Source of the DNA: Multifurca ochricompacta
Lineage: Eukaryota; Basidiomycota; Agaricomycetes; Russulales; Russulaceae
Length of the DNA: 41,372 nucleotides
Direction: 5' to 3'
NCBI GenBank assembly: GCA_022496185.1
Contig: WTXG01000300.1
Coordinates: 1 to 41,372, forward strand
Made by a program: the position numbers and the translations under genes
Shown: positions 1 through 11,066 of the stretch, piece after piece
Position numbering within the stretch: position 1 is the first letter of the stretch
How the letters are laid out: each line of letters starts with the position of its first letter
Notes under the pieces: generated by a model
The model's database searches: none
Told to the model about the DNA's origin: nothing
The model's input: the letters and a program-made list of their open reading frames with translations, nothing else

Positions 1-1570
1 GTGTCCTTTTTCAGGAGGTCATTCAGCGGACGAGCAATCCCGAGAATCCTTTGACAAAGCGCCGATAGAAGTTGCAAACCCGATAAAAGACCTGACATCC
101 TTGACGTTCGTGGGTGTCGGCCATTCCCTAATTCCCTGTACTTTGACTGGATCCATGCATACGCGTCCTCCCTCTAGTATGACTCCTAGGTACTCAACAC
201 TCTTTTGTTCAAAGGAGCATTTCGCTGGTTTAAGTAAAGATCATGGTCGTGTAGGATATCCAAGACCTGATGGACACGGGCTCGATGATGGGGGAGATCG
301 TCTTTGGTGGCAACCAAGATATCATCCATGTAAACAACCACTTCTCTGGTCAGTATGAGCTCTCGGAATATGTGGTTCATCATTGCTTGGAATGTCACCG
401 GGGAGTTGGTCAATCCAAAAAACATGACGTTAGGTTCAAAAAGCCCTTGGTTGGTTTTGAATGCGGCTTTTCCCTGATCTCCTTCACGAATACATATATT
501 GTTATATCCCAACGAATATCCATTTGGAGAATAACGCTTTGTCTCTCATAGTATCGATGAGTTCTGGTATGAGTGGGAGAGGGTAGGTATTTTGGACTGT
601 ATAGGCATTGATCCTCCAGTAATCTTGCACTGGACGTAGTTTGCCGTCTTTCTTCTTGATAAAGAAGAAAGGTGACACATAGGGTGATTTTGACGGACGA
701 ATGTAACCTTTGGTGAGATGTTCTTCCAGAAAGGCGGTCAACGCCTCCTGTTCTTTTTGTGACAGCAGGTAAATTTTACAGTCAATAGCTGGGGGAGTAT
801 CCGGTATGAAATCGATGGCGTGGTCCCAGGGTCGTGAAGGTGGAAATCGTTGAGATTCTTCTTCAGAGAATACCCTGTAGTGACGTTGGTACTCTCTGGG
901 GATGGTATTTTCAAAGGTCTTGGTTTCCTGCCCCTCCATTGCTTTTTGCACCAACTCAGAAGCCTTTGTTGTATAGCAGTATACTCATCACTGGACTCTA
1001 GATCATCCCATGTAGCTCTTTCTCCCATAACAATGGCTTGGATGGCAGGGTGTCACACCGCATAATCATACCCCAGGGACGTAATGATGACAGGGTAGAA
1101 TTCTTTACTCATGGTTGCATCCGTCCAGTTTATCTTTGGCTCAAAGGCCACAAGCCAGGGATATCCTAGGATAAGGTCTTCGGTCCCGAGATCAGTGATG
1201 AGGAAGGGATTGTCTTTGTATCTTCCCCGACCTGTATACTTAGGTTGGTATAGTGTGTGATTCTCCCAGCCTTGTTGGCTGTCCCGTCTATATTCCAAAT
1301 GTTTTTTTCTTGAGGGAGCATGAGTGTCCCTAATCCCAGGACTTTTATGAGTCGCTGGCTAATGAAGTTATCGGTGGCTCCAGAGTCCACCAATACGTCT
1401 CGGTCGGCCGTCTTCTGTGTAGTTTCAAAATGTACTGGTATTTTCAACGATTTGAATCGACTAGTGTACACAGAAGTTACATGTAGTGCTCTTGCCCAGG
1501 CCGATGGGGTCGAGCCAGTCAAAAATCCTTTTTGGCAAATGCCTTTTCCACTAGAATAGTGCGCACTTCC
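1..1570 (-). pseudogene. pol of element D (protease, reverse transcriptase), decayed and truncated
   Basis: The minus strand reads as Ty3/gypsy Pol. An aspartic protease motif (VDSGATDNFIS) lies near 1365-1400, then the RT fingers/palm (KKKDGKLRPVQDY near 625-665) and the YMDD catalytic box near 325-340, followed by YLGVILEGG-like sequence at the left edge. Lesions include a TGA at 1053-1055 where element B has Arg, a frameshift near 1190-1210, another near 500-515, and a probable Arg-to-Trp CpG change in the conserved QDYRRIN motif. It starts in the -1 frame relative to gag. The RNase H and integrase parts lie outside the window. Confidence 0.9.
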
Positions 1571-3020
1571 TCGCTTTCCTTCATCATATTTGCCCATATA
1601 TCGTGGGCCTTTTCTTCCTTGGTGCGTTTGTCAACGGTGGTCGGGTTATTGGAAATGGGGCCGGGGTAGTAGTGGCCTCAGCTACGCGTGCCCCCTTCTT
1701 TGGGCAATCTCGGGACATGTGTCCCTGGGCTTTGCAGCGGAAACATCTCCCTTCCTTCATAAGGGTTGCCGCTCATCTTCTGTGAGTGTGGCTCGGACAC
1801 GGGTTCTGTCCGCCGAGGTGTCCATGGCGTTTGGATCCCGTGTCGGGGCGTCCTGGTGCTTTTACTCCGAAAGCTGCTTTCCACTGGTCTCTCGTTTTCC
1901 CTTTCTTTGTGTCAACCCCAAACCTTGTCTGAAAGTCGAGGTAATCCTGTTGTTGGCGGCGTGCAGCGTCTACCCAGTCGTCCCAAGTGTGTGGGTGGTG
2001 GAACTGGATTATATTCTTTACCAGGGGGTTGGGGAGTCCCTGCGAGAAGAGGTCCAATGTGGCCTCTTCATCCATATCATACCCGGCTCGGTTGGCCAGG
2101 CTGCGGAATTTGGCAACGTATGCATCCAAATCCCCTCTTTCCATCTTTAATGTTTTCAACTCTCTGCGGCTTTCTGTTAGCCTGCCCATCCGTAAAGGCG
2201 TCTTTAAATCATTGGGCGACTGTCTCCCAAAGTACGGGGCTGTGGTTCGTCATCCAGATGCCACTGTTCATTTAGCCACTCCAACTGCTCCATCGTCCAA
2301 TCGTCCACAGCTCCCCTCTAACGAGTGACAGGAAGAGGTTGGCTCTTTGAAATGGGTTGACCATCTGTGGGACGTCATGGTTGAAGTTCTGGAAGGTAGT
2401 AAATTCCAGAATGAACTTCTTGCTCTGGGAGCGATCCCCGGTGAAAGTCTGGGGCATTACTCCCGAGAGTCGTCCCGATGGTGGTGGGATGTTTGGGACA
2501 GTTATGGTAGGAGGGGGTGGTGGGTTCGGGGTAGGGTCAGGGAGTTGTGCGGCAATGGTAGACATGGTGATGGGGTGGATCGTGTCAGTGGATCATGTAG
2601 ATATCTGGGGAGTTGCTAATGCAGGGCTCTGATCGTAGCAATCTCCAGTGCAACCTGGGTAGCGAAAGCTAATACTGGTGCATCGTCGTTCTGTTCAGGT
2701 TCTATATACTCTTCTTCAGAGTCAGTGGCAATGGCCGGGGGGTTCTCCCTCCACGGTCCTAATCCAAATTCAAATGGAGCGGGTCCGGTAGTGACCCAAG
2801 AGTGTCGTCGATCCGAGTATCGGATACAATACCAAACTCTTTTCTCGTCATCGTATTCTACCGGTTGGTATCTTCCGTTGTGATAGACGTAGTATCCAAA
2901 CTCGGTTTCAAAGTCTTTCCAGACAGCAGAGCCAAGTGTCTGTTGTGAAAGATTATTCTCGTCTCTGCATTCGATGAGCTCTTCTTTAAACAAGGTCTGA
3001 CTGTGGCTGGAAGAAGCCAT
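1519..3020 (-). pseudogene. gag of element D, frameshifted
   Basis: Capsid/nucleocapsid protein of the element. It starts at an ATG (MASSSHSQTLFKEE) right after the primer-binding region and ends at a TGA in the conserved context GAT-TTT-TGA. The span of about 1.5 kb matches gag of B (504 aa without its insertion) and C (502 aa). A proline-rich linker lies around 2500, the capsid-like core (AKFRSLANRAGYD) around 2080-2110, and one CCHC zinc knuckle around 1705-1760. Small indels near 2620 and 2310 and in the stretch 1773-2272 split it into at least three frames, so no full Gag can be made. Confidence 0.9.
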
Positions 3021-3028
3021 GTTGGGAG

Positions 3029-3042
3029 GAGACTCGACTTGA
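3029..3042 (-). promoter_or_regulatory. primer-binding site of element D (self-priming type)
   Basis: Immediately inside the LTR the minus strand reads TC then AAGTCGAGTCT. This 11-mer (3030-3040) is the exact complement of the LTR sequence at 3264-3274, which sits where transcription should start. No TGG-type tRNA 3'-end complement is seen at this position. Confidence 0.65.
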
Positions 3043-3628
3043 TGTTACGTCCGGTGCGGGATGTTCCACACGACTTGTGTGACAGCATTCGTTCGTGATC
3101 AGATAAGAGACCAATGAGGCCCCTTGGAGTGATTGATGAGAAGTCAAAGTCAAAGAGGCTGTTCTCTAAGACGATGGTGAGCGGAAAGTACCAGAAGTAC
3201 TGAGACGATTGAGTCAAAGCTTTCAAAGGGGAGGTCCAGAAGACAAACACCGATGGATTCAATAAGTCGAGTCTGAGGTCTACAATGTAGCTACAGTGGA
3301 CTTATATACGTAATCGAATGAGCGTCTAAAGATAAGATAGCGGAGTCATGTGGGCCCAAATATACGAAAGCGGAGGGCATAGAGCCTAGCTTCTGATAGG
3401 GAATTAAGTAAGTGTCCGGTCTTAGAGATAAGGAGATAAGAGATAAACAAGGCATAAGCAAGTACAAACAATCCGTCAGCATATGCAAACAATGGTCACG
3501 GAGAAGGGAGTAAGGCACATGAGGGATCCCAGGATGGGGACGTGATCAAGAAGTGGAGGGTGGGGGAAGGGAAGGGTCCGCGTTGGGAATGGTAAAGAAA
3601 AGTGGGGGACTTGGCCCTGGTCGTAACA
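3043..3628 (-). repeat. 5' LTR of element D
   Basis: 586 bp bounded by TGTTACG and CGTAACA (inverted 7-mers). On the minus strand it contains a TATA box (tatataag, near 3300) and, about 35 bp further, AGACTCGACTT (3264-3274). It shares a conserved block of roughly 150 bp around the TATA box with the LTRs of B and C, while the outer U3 part differs. Confidence 0.92.
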
Positions 3629-4113
3629 CTCCACTGTCCATCATCCAAGGATTGCTGCCATCATCGACTTCTTGCGTATGTTCAGTCATCATGTAAAGTG
3701 AAATGCGAGGTGTCTCATGCACCTCCTGTATTCTGCCACTACCATTAACTATGGTAGCTACTTGTGTGGAGTTATTATGTACACTGGGGCCTTGCCCCTT
3801 CCTCTTAGTTTAGCCTAAACTAAGACAATTTATGTTACATGAGTTAAATAGGAGAAATAATATGGCAGAAGGCCAAAGCAGTGGCCAGGGGTTGATATAA
3901 TGTAAACTACAAGTCCTTCAGAAATGCAGAGTAAAAGCGATCAGAAGATCCAAACTAAAACTTGTAAAGCTGCAGCTTGGGCCTAAGCTGGCCGGAAGAC
4001 ATTGCTACGGCCCAGGCTTGAGTTTTGACAAGCCTGAGCCACTAAAAGCCGAGCTGGGCCGTCACAACACTAACTATGGGTATGGGTATGGGTATGGGTA
4101 CCAACAAGGATAC
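3629..4113. other. intergenic, no gene seen
   Basis: No open frame with family resemblance. It holds a short GC-rich stretch (about 3975-4071) resembling the MITE at 4122-4623 in vocabulary (repeated GGCCCAGC/GGGCCGTCAC words), probably a decayed relative, and a (TATGGG)n microsatellite at about 4075-4100. Confidence 0.6.
4075..4100 (+). repeat. (TATGGG)n microsatellite
   Basis: About four tandem TATGGG units directly left of the MITE insertion site. Too short and of the wrong unit to be a fungal telomere tract. Confidence 0.85.
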
Positions 4114-4121
4114 CCCAGGGT

Positions 4122-4623
4122 TAGTGATGTTCCGGCCCGGCTTGGCCCAAAAGCCGCGGCTTTGGCTTGGCCTGAGGCGGCTCCGGCTTTCCTGAAGTCT
4201 GGGCCAAGCCAAAGCCGCCACAGATGGCTTGGCCCTGGCCCGGCTTGGCCCAAGCCGCGGCTTTTGGCAGAGAAAATTTTATGACATATAACTAGTAGTT
4301 ATAGTTCAGCTAATCCAAATATGACTTAGTGTGTTACGTATTGCAAAGCTATATCGAAGAAAAAGTTTGAAATGCCGTGATAAACATGATCACGTGACCC
4401 AAATCAACCACTTTGTGATCAGATTTGTACTGATTTTGATGATTGCTATTGCACTTGTATGTGCTGTTGAAAGCCGCGGCCTGAGCCGGCAGCTTTGGCT
4501 TTTAGCTTCTCTGAGCCGGGCCAAAGCCCTTGCTGGGCCGTCACAATGGCCTGGCTTGGCCCGGCCCAAACAGGCCCGGCTTGGCCCGGCTTCTGGCTTT
4601 GAGCCGGGCCAGGCACATCACTA
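4122..4623 (+). mobile_element. hAT-type MITE, copy 1 (CpG-rich)
   Basis: 502 bp non-autonomous element with terminal inverted repeats beginning TAGTGATGT(T/G)CC at both ends and a perfect 8-bp TSD, CCCAGGGT (4114-4121 and 4624-4631). TAGTG-type ends with an 8-bp TSD are the hAT signature. Both ends are rich in GGCCCGGC/GCCGCGGC words that fold back on each other; the middle is AT-rich. Apparent ORFs inside are the translation of repeat sequence and are not taken as genes. A second copy in the opposite orientation is at 11174-11650. Confidence 0.92.
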
Positions 4624-4631
4624 CCCAGGGT

Positions 4632-5035
4632 TACCCCTGCCAATCACTAATTGCCACCCTCATTGCTGCCCTTCCAATTTCAGCTTACCCACTCTGGCAG
4701 GTAAGGGTTGGGTGTCTGTGGGTAGGGGTTACATGAGGGGTATGAAGATGTGACCCCAACCCATACCTGCATGTACCCTGACCACATACCCAGCAGGTTG
4801 CGCCTACCCATAGTGAACACTAGGTGGGGGAGAGGAAGGTGACTTTCCCATGTCAACAGCCCGGAATGCAAATGTACTGATAAAAAAGATATGCATCGAA
4901 TGTTTGAAATAAATCATAATTGCTCTAATTCAGGGATTGTAACAAAAGAGAGAAGTGATAGCTGGAGGTTTCATGCCCAACACCCGAGCCATCCTTACAG
5001 TCGAATTCCATGAACTCTCACGATTTCATGACACT
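4632..5035. other. intergenic, 3' flank of the permease, with a dispersed repeat
   Basis: No gene seen. The segment at about 4859-4998 is shared with 9447-9586 in the same orientation (AGCCCGGAATGCAAATGTAC at one end, CCCGAGCCATCCTTACA at the other). The rightmost part lies 40-75 bp downstream of the permease stop codon. Confidence 0.7.
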
Positions 5036-7250
5036 TCAAACGCCTCTCCAATGCTTTTCAAGGTGGCGCAGTGGAATATACAAAAGCGCTGTGACTACCA
5101 AGGCGAATTCAAATCCTATATCGCCGGTTCGGCGACCTATCGGGCCTGTGTACCACACTTGACTCATCGACGGAATGACAAGCGCGAAGCTCAGGGCACT
5201 TGCTCCCAGGGCAGCTGCACCCAACGGAAGCTTCGATGGTACATTCCAGTGCCGAATTTCGTAATTCGCAAAGTTGCCTTTGCGGAAGTACAGATGCTCG
5301 ACGAAGAGCGCCGATACCCATGCTCCTACGGGGTGTGCCAAACGATCAGCATGACATTATACGGTGGCCACAAAAGAGCTAAAGTGCCCGGGAATTATTA
5401 CCTGCCCAATATCCTATGAGACCCAAGAAATTGGAAAGGGCTGAATAGAATTTGTGCTGTCCCACGATGGAGAGTGGAATTATCCTTTTGCACCATTGTT
5501 GTTCAGAATCACGTGCAGATATAGACGTAAGTAGCAAGGCACTTACACTGCAGTTGCGAACACCGAAAATACGTATCTGGGCACGACCACTAGCGGAGGC
5601 ACCAAGGTCTGGAAGCCCATACACAGTGAGTATATTGTCGGGGCGTTGTTAGCCGTCACGCTCAAGCTAAGCAAAACCATCAAAAATTTTCCAAATCCAC
5701 CGACGGGGTGAAGCATCCCATCAACAAGGCCACCGACATTGCCACCAGCGTATCCAGCATCCCAGTCAGGAACTGAAGGAGCAGATATGGCTGCCGCGGC
5801 CCCCAAGCACTGGAGAGTGATCTAGGAGACGTAGGCCAGTCAGTGCATGCACGGGGAGAGCTGAAGCACGCCTCACAATAGGAATATTAAGGCCGAGGTA
5901 TGAGTACAAGAAGACTCGCAGGCTGGATTTCCAAGCAGGATGAGACCAGGGCGTGATAAAAGCAGGCTAACCCAGAGAATACAACGAACCTAGATACGCC
6001 GGGATGAAAGTATGCGGTATAATCCGCGCCGAACGCCGCCCACGTCATCGTGAATCCCGCAATTGTCGCACCAAAAGTGAGGATTTGTGAGGCGGTGGCC
6101 GGTGCCGCTGCAGGGGTATTGACAAAGTTCTTACCGCCAACACCCACGGCGACGAGGAAGACCAGAAGAACAGGGATCCAGGCCAGTCGCTCGTACCTGC
6201 GAAAGTGAGGTGTTAAGGTCATCTTTCTTTCGTGCGTAGGGGTGGAAAGAGCGGACCAACTGAGAACTTTAAGCCCACAGAAGGACACCTAAACGAAGAT
6301 TAAATCCTGGAAGAACGTAGGACCTGATCGGATGGGGTCGACTCACGACGAGGGAGATCACTGCTATGATCACAATCCCAACGCTGGTAGACACTTGAGA
6401 ACTTCCGGACTCGCAATGCTCGGGGTCACTCACGTCCAACTGATATTGCCGACGCTGGCGAGTGCCTGGCCACCTAGTATGCTATTTAAGATGCAGAAAC
6501 CGATACCGCCCACGAGAGCTAACAGGCTAGGGACCATGACACCATAGTATCTGTAGGATGTAGATTAGCCGCCACTGCAGCCAAAAAAAAGGGGGGGAGG
6601 GGGTATGCAGAACTGTCACTCACCCGAAGGTGTATCGCGACGCGCACATCTGGCGCAATCCCAGTTTTGGACCCCAGGTCGAGCTTCCCATGCCCAGATC
6701 AGTTTCTTGTTAGTTTTTTTGTCCGGAAAGGAACAGTAACCCAAACAATATGACAACTCACAAGTATGCTGGGGGTGCGGCACAGAGAAGGTTAAAGAAC
6801 AAGATCGTTAAGCACGCATCTCGAAGACCAAGTCCGAAGGCGACCGGGCCTAACGTGCCCGCGGAGAATCTACCATAAAGAATGACGCCCAGATAAGCGC
6901 TCGTTCTCAGTATTCGGAGCTATGCGCGGTTGGTAAAAAGAAAAGGGTGAATGACCAGACGCACGATAGAATGTTGGTATTTGCGGACAGCCATATGAAG
7001 AATATTTTACTGAACTGTGTCTCCGTCCTGTCCTCGACGGAGACGGGATGGATGCCTTTGCAGTGAGAGTTAGGTCAAACATTGTGAGAATGAGAGTGAA
7101 TTAATGTGACGTACCGCGCAACTCAACTCCCCAAGTCAACAGCCTTCTCGAAAGAGACAAATTATTGATTCCAGGAAGGCTCCGAGTTTCCGACTCTCCC
7201 TTCTCGTCGAGGTCTTGCATTGGGGTGTTAAAATTCTCTATGTCCTTCAT
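5036..7250 (-). CDS. purine-cytosine permease (FCY2-type, NCS1 family), about 12 exons
   Basis: Plasma-membrane proton symporter for cytosine and purine bases, by family. Minus strand, start at 7250 (MKDIENFNTP), stop at 5036-5038. Twelve exons with GT-AG introns can be placed. Exon 1 (7250-7115) ends in LLTWGVELRG, followed by SVEDRTETQFSKIFFIWLSA, FSAGTLGPVAFGLGLRDACL, TWGPKLGLRQMCASRYTFG, YYGVMVPSLLALVGGIGFC, WTVGIVIIAVISLV, YERLAWIPVLLVFLVAVG, ADYTAYFHPG, LYSYLGLNIPI, PSVPDWDAGYAGGNVGG, TANNAPTIYS and FLGLIGYWAG. The last exon (about 5329-5036) carries the C-terminus. These are in-order hallmarks of the FCY2 group, including the GTLGP and TANNAPTIYS segments. The deduced protein is about 500 residues with about 12 hydrophobic segments, the usual family length. 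No lesion was found, so it is probably functional. A GATAAG word at about 7403-7408 upstream could be a nitrogen-regulatory GATA site, but that is only suggestive. Inner exon edges are hand-placed. Confidence 0.9.
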
Positions 7251-7871
7251 CGCGCAAGCAGGACCGACAAGAAAGTGGAATGATCGAGAGCGGTCGGAGT
7301 AGATAGTGGGATAGAGAGGTATGGGATCACGGGTAAGAAGAGGTTTTTAAAGGATGATTCTAGTGCTGCAGTACTGGAGAAGTTCCCACCGCACCGACCG
7401 ACCGATAAGATGTGCCGGGGTGCCCTCACTCCGTCTGATCGGTTTTTTGCCGGCATGGATCATTGATTGACCCGGTGGGCCGGGCCGGAGCGAGTCCACA
7501 TGTAGGAAATTCTGGACCGAGTTTATCACTTCTATGTTCCGTAAGTTAGTTGTAGTTGTAGTTGCACGGGCCCCGTGGCGGCCACACGTTGACACATGTG
7601 TAACAAATGGTGGTACGTAATTAGATATTCAGTTCATGTGTTTTGCCGTTCAAGTGACGTTACTGCTCGGGTTCTACTGGCAATCTTGCCTGCTGCTTCC
7701 ACTCACCTGCCAGTGATATTTTGCATTCTGCTCATCTGCCCCCCTGATTTGAAAACCTCCCTTAGCCTAGTATAAGGACGGCTCAAGCATTGCGCATGAA
7801 ACCTTGGGCTATTCCAAGCAAGCATAAGCCACATCCTTCATCCCCATCTTCAGGAGTGGATGGCAAATCAT
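7251..7871. other. intergenic: permease promoter side and 3' flank of the next gene
   Basis: No gene seen. Contains a GATAAG word near 7403. At about 7771-7806 there is a short relative, in inverted orientation, of the repeat end present at 4962-4998 and 9545-9585 (shared core AGGTTTCATGC...GAGCC.TCCTTA). Confidence 0.55.
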
Positions 7872-9002
7872 CTAGGGTCCAGATTCTCCCCCTTCAGGTG
7901 CACTTGGTACCATCCGCTCTGTTTGTTCTGTTTGCGGAGCCGTCTCGGAGCCACCGGCAGTAATATCAACCTGGGTATCTCGTTCATTCAAGGCTCGTAA
8001 CTTCTTGACCAAAGGCTGCATCATGCTCATCAGTTGCACGATCGGCGGCAAAACATCTGCGTCCATCACACGCTTCTTAAACCGCGGTGGCTCACTTCCA
8101 TTAATCAAGACATTTTCCCATCGGATATCAGGTGGGTCTCTACCCGCGACACCCTCCAGCTCCGCCCAGAGAGCTAAGAACGTTTGCTTGATGCCGGATT
8201 CTGGGTCACCTCGAGGGGTCTTGTTCAAGAGCCGCGGTAGTGTTTCCCAGACAGCTCTGAAGCTTGTCCGTGCGACCTCTTCTGAGCGCAAATGCGGGAG
8301 CAGGCCAGCGACGAACCCTTGGAGGACTAACAAGTGGCATCCAGTGAAGGAGTAGAGCTCCTCGTCTTCCTTGGGCCAGGGCGCGTTGACAAGTTTGTTG
8401 AGTGTCTTTGCGTGGTTACGCACCTCGGTTCCGCCTATAAACACGGAGCGTAGATACGCACGAGCTGCGAGTGCTCCCGTGGAAACCGCATTTATCGCAA
8501 TCACTGGGTCATCATCCCGCTTGAGAGAGTTGATTGCGGGCCAGGTCTGGAACCCAAACATTTTTTAGGAGAATGACGCGAAGTATACCCCGGTCAAAAA
8601 TCGGACGGTATCAAGACATGTCATGGCCCGGCGTCTCCGCACAGCTTCGGTGGCACCACGGTAACCCTCGGGGGTACACGTTTGAATCAATCGATTAATG
8701 TGGTGCCCGAGCAACTGAGATTGTAGAGGGTCGAGCAGGTTCTGGACAATGGTGATTGCGCCCCTGCTAGTCCCAGATGTGAGAAAACCAGGAATATCCT
8801 CGACAAGTGTCTCAATTTCATCGTCGTCATCGACAGCCACCATGGTCCACTGCAAAGCCCTCCTGTATGTGTCCTCCCCCAGCTGCCGAATCGCTTGGGA
8901 CATTGTCCACAAAAATGAATGCACGAAGATTAGGAAGCGCTTACGAACCATCTCAAGTGCCTCACTATTGTACGGACCTAATCCGCAGTGAGTGTGAGGC
9001 AA
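7872..9002 (-). CDS. C-terminal region of a DUF6535-type protein (function unknown)
   Basis: Two minus-strand open stretches join across a 44-bp GT-AG intron (about 8537-8580), giving ...RFLTG then TWPAINSLKRDDD.... The first part has RRALQWTMVAVDDDDEIE followed by LVEDIPGF. That pattern resembles the region after the membrane domain in Agaricomycete DUF6535 proteins, as I recall the family; no search was run. The remainder is helical and ends in an acidic/polar tail (stop at 7872). No ATG is evident at the 5' end: the first in-frame ATG is near 8949 and an acceptor-like attag lies near 8985, so a first exon may be missing. A minus-strand TATATAAAGG near 9266-9276 could be its own promoter. 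Either a separate short gene or the detached tail of the broken gene at 9511-10455. Confidence 0.6.
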
Positions 9003-9510
9003 GGTTTTCCCTGAATGGTGAGAGAGGTAAAGAAGAGAGGGAGAGCGCGCAGAAAGAGTCCCAAAGATAACTAGACTTCGAAGGAGGGTGTGTCGTGCTT
9101 TTGAACTGATGCGAATCTACTGCTTTGCTGGTTCCGTTTGACCTTGCGCTCAGTGTTGTCAAGAGGTTCTTTAGCACACAAAAGAAAGATAAAGAAAGGG
9201 GAGAAATGCTGATTGATTTCTGCTTCTGTTGGCTCACTGGCTGGTCTACTACAAGCATTGTATGTACCTTTATATACTTGCAGAGAGACCTAGTTATGAA
9301 GCAGAAGGAGGGTGAATTAGGGTTGAAAGAAGATAAGGTGAGATGATGCCAGGCAATAAAGGCGGAGATGATGTAGACAGGGAGGTAGAAACCTGGCAAT
9401 TAAGATGGGGAGGTAGTGAAACTGGAGTAAGGAATGGATGGGCATGCAGCCCGGAATGCAAATGTACTGATAAAAGATAATATATGGAACTAGATCATAA
9501 GTGCTCTAAT
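9003..9510. other. intergenic or broken gene segment
   Basis: Pyrimidine-rich on the minus strand (typical of a fungal 5' UTR/promoter) with a TATA-like TATATAAAGG at 9266-9276. The right end (from about 9447) begins the 140-bp repeat shared with 4859-4998. No convincing coding sequence. Confidence 0.5.
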
Positions 9511-9586
9511 TCAGGGTTTGTAATGAAAGAGGGGAGAGGCGATGGATGGAGGTTTCATGCTCAACGCCCGAGCCATCCTTACACTA
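9447..9586 (+). repeat. dispersed repeat, second copy (first at 4859-4998)
   Basis: Starts AGCCCGGAATGCAAATGTAC and ends CCCGAGCCATCCTTACA in both copies, with similar AT-rich middles. Both lie at the 3' ends of minus-strand genes. No TSD or terminal inverted repeat was recognised. Confidence 0.75.
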
Positions 9587-10455
9587 TGGACCAGGTATCT
9601 TAAGCAGGAAAATACGAGAAACATCGGAGCTGTGGGAGCAACGAGGAACCATTTGTATGAGTCCCTGCTGAAGGGCGTCCGGTACGGGCAATTGGGGCGG
9701 ACGTTCGGGAGAAAGGTGAGGAGAATATGGGTACCACCAAAGAAGCAGGTAACCACGAAGACGACGCGAGCGACTATGATGTTGATGGAGAACAAAAATT
9801 CCACGAGGCCCGCAAAGAAGAGGAATACAGCCACATGAAGCAATGCTGGCCTTCGACAACTTGAGACAGGCGAAATGCTTGCACACCCTCAAAGAGGTAA
9901 GCTCGGGTTCGAGCACGCTTATACAATGTAGCCTGTGCTTGCGCGAGTTGCAGATAGCGCCGGGCCCACTGCTGCATCAAGGTTGCTGCGAGAGCGCATG
10001 TTAAACTCAGAGTCAAACTGAGGAACCAGAGGATGTTGACGCGAATCGCTGAAGATGTTGGGCGAAAGGACGATTCAGTATAAAGTGGTGGGGGAGGAGA
10101 TATATTTGGGTGCCGTTCGATAACGCAAAGAGCTGTTGGGATACCTGGTTGAGCAGGAGGACGGTGGCTTCACCAGAATCCGATGACAACTTCTTGTAGC
10201 TCTCAATGATGAATGCTGCCACAGTGGCGGCGAAAAGACCAGTCTCGAAGATGGCGTGAGAGAGAATTATAATTGACAAGGAGCGGGACGAGTAAATAAA
10301 CGTACGAATATAAGGATTCCCTCTGTGTCCCCTTTCCAGTTCTCCGCTAGTGCTTTATCTTGCTTGTCTGCTTCAGAGAAATAAACCGACCACACCTTTC
10401 CTGATGTATCACTATACTCAGAGCCTGCGATTGAGGGTCGTGGGTAATGATACAA
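9511..10455 (-). pseudogene. DUF6535-domain membrane protein, frameshifted and truncated
   Basis: Family of unknown function, widespread and multi-copy in Agaricomycetes, with a membrane-anchored N-terminal domain. The N-terminal exon holds WSVYFSEADKQDKALAENWK and GDTEGILIF. After a short intron (about 10245-10306) come TGLFAATVAAFIIESYKKLS and QVSQQLFALSNGTQI, then VNILWFLSLTLSLTCALAAT, LMQQWARRYLQLAQ, LHVAVFLFFAGLVEFLF and NCPYRTPFS, all in family order. Two frameshifts break it: about 2 extra bases in an atatat run near 10105, and one missing base near 9850. The frame then runs into the repeat at 9447-9586, so the last about 25 residues are repeat-derived. It is in the same orientation as the C-terminal fragment at 7872-9002. 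Confidence 0.8.
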
Positions 10456-11066
10456 GGTTTAGTTGGCAACAATAATCACCTTTGGATGCACTCCCTTGAA
10501 GGCCTAGCACAGAATTCAGTTACTTTTCAGTATTGGCTTGATGGCCGCTGTGTACGAGAATAATTGCTCCGCACCTCCGTCCCCAAATTCCACATCCTCA
10601 GCTGTATTCATTCTTGAGTTTGACGGGGACAATGGGAGAACGTTGTTGTTGAATGAGGAACCAGCCAAATTGGGGGGTTGGCAACCTGAGCGCTTAAAAA
10701 ATGATGATGCCGCAAGTTAAGTTTTCAAGCCTCAGTCAAGCCTCAGTACTATACATGACAAGCTTTCGTGGACTTAAATCCTATCGAGAAGACGGAAAGT
10801 TGCGGGACGGATGATTTCGTCTTATTCAACTGCTGGTTAAACGAGCTCGGAAGTATTATTGGCCATCGGCGCCAGCATTTCCTTTAACGGCTGTGTGATT
10901 GTGCGCTTGGGAAATCCGGCTTCATGTCGACAGCGAGAGAACATACACATGAAAAAGGATGATATGCTACACAAAGTGCCTACGTGAAAAGACGTTTCGT
11001 GTAGAACGTCGGGTATGACAACGTGGAGGATAGATCAGCCCTTATCCATTCCGCCTTCAACCTGTG
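10456..11066. other. intergenic, no gene seen
   Basis: Upstream flank of the DUF6535 pseudogene. A 60-codon plus-strand frame at 10538-10720 has no recognisable motif and is not called. AT-rich toward the right. Confidence 0.6.

Larger units (their letters stand above)
1..3628 (-). mobile_element. Ty3/gypsy chromovirus-type LTR retrotransposon D, 3' part beyond window
   Basis: Minus-strand element entering at its 5' LTR (3043-3628) and running leftward through gag and pol to the window edge, which cuts it inside reverse transcriptase. Order and protein sequence match elements B and C further right, so all are one family. The coding part has several small indels and stop codons, so this copy is dead. 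The sequence just right of the LTR is ctcca, the expected 5-bp TSD; its partner lies outside the window. Whether D has the third ORF seen in A, B and C cannot be seen here. Confidence 0.93.

Noticed and set aside
1590..2328. Long plus-strand ORFs in the first 3 kb
   Set aside because: Antisense shadows of element D gag; the minus strand carries the recognisable CCHC knuckle and capsid motifs.
4075..4100. (TATGGG)n as a telomere remnant
   Set aside because: About four units only, not the usual fungal TTAGGG repeat, and embedded in ordinary intergenic DNA.
4018..4753. Plus-strand ORFs of 88 and 140 codons
   Set aside because: They lie within or across the MITE and translate its GGCCCGGC repeats; the same frames recur in the second MITE copy with the same decay and show no protein family.
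10538..10720. 60-codon plus-strand ORF
   Set aside because: No motif, no homologue recognised, low-complexity ends; expected by chance.
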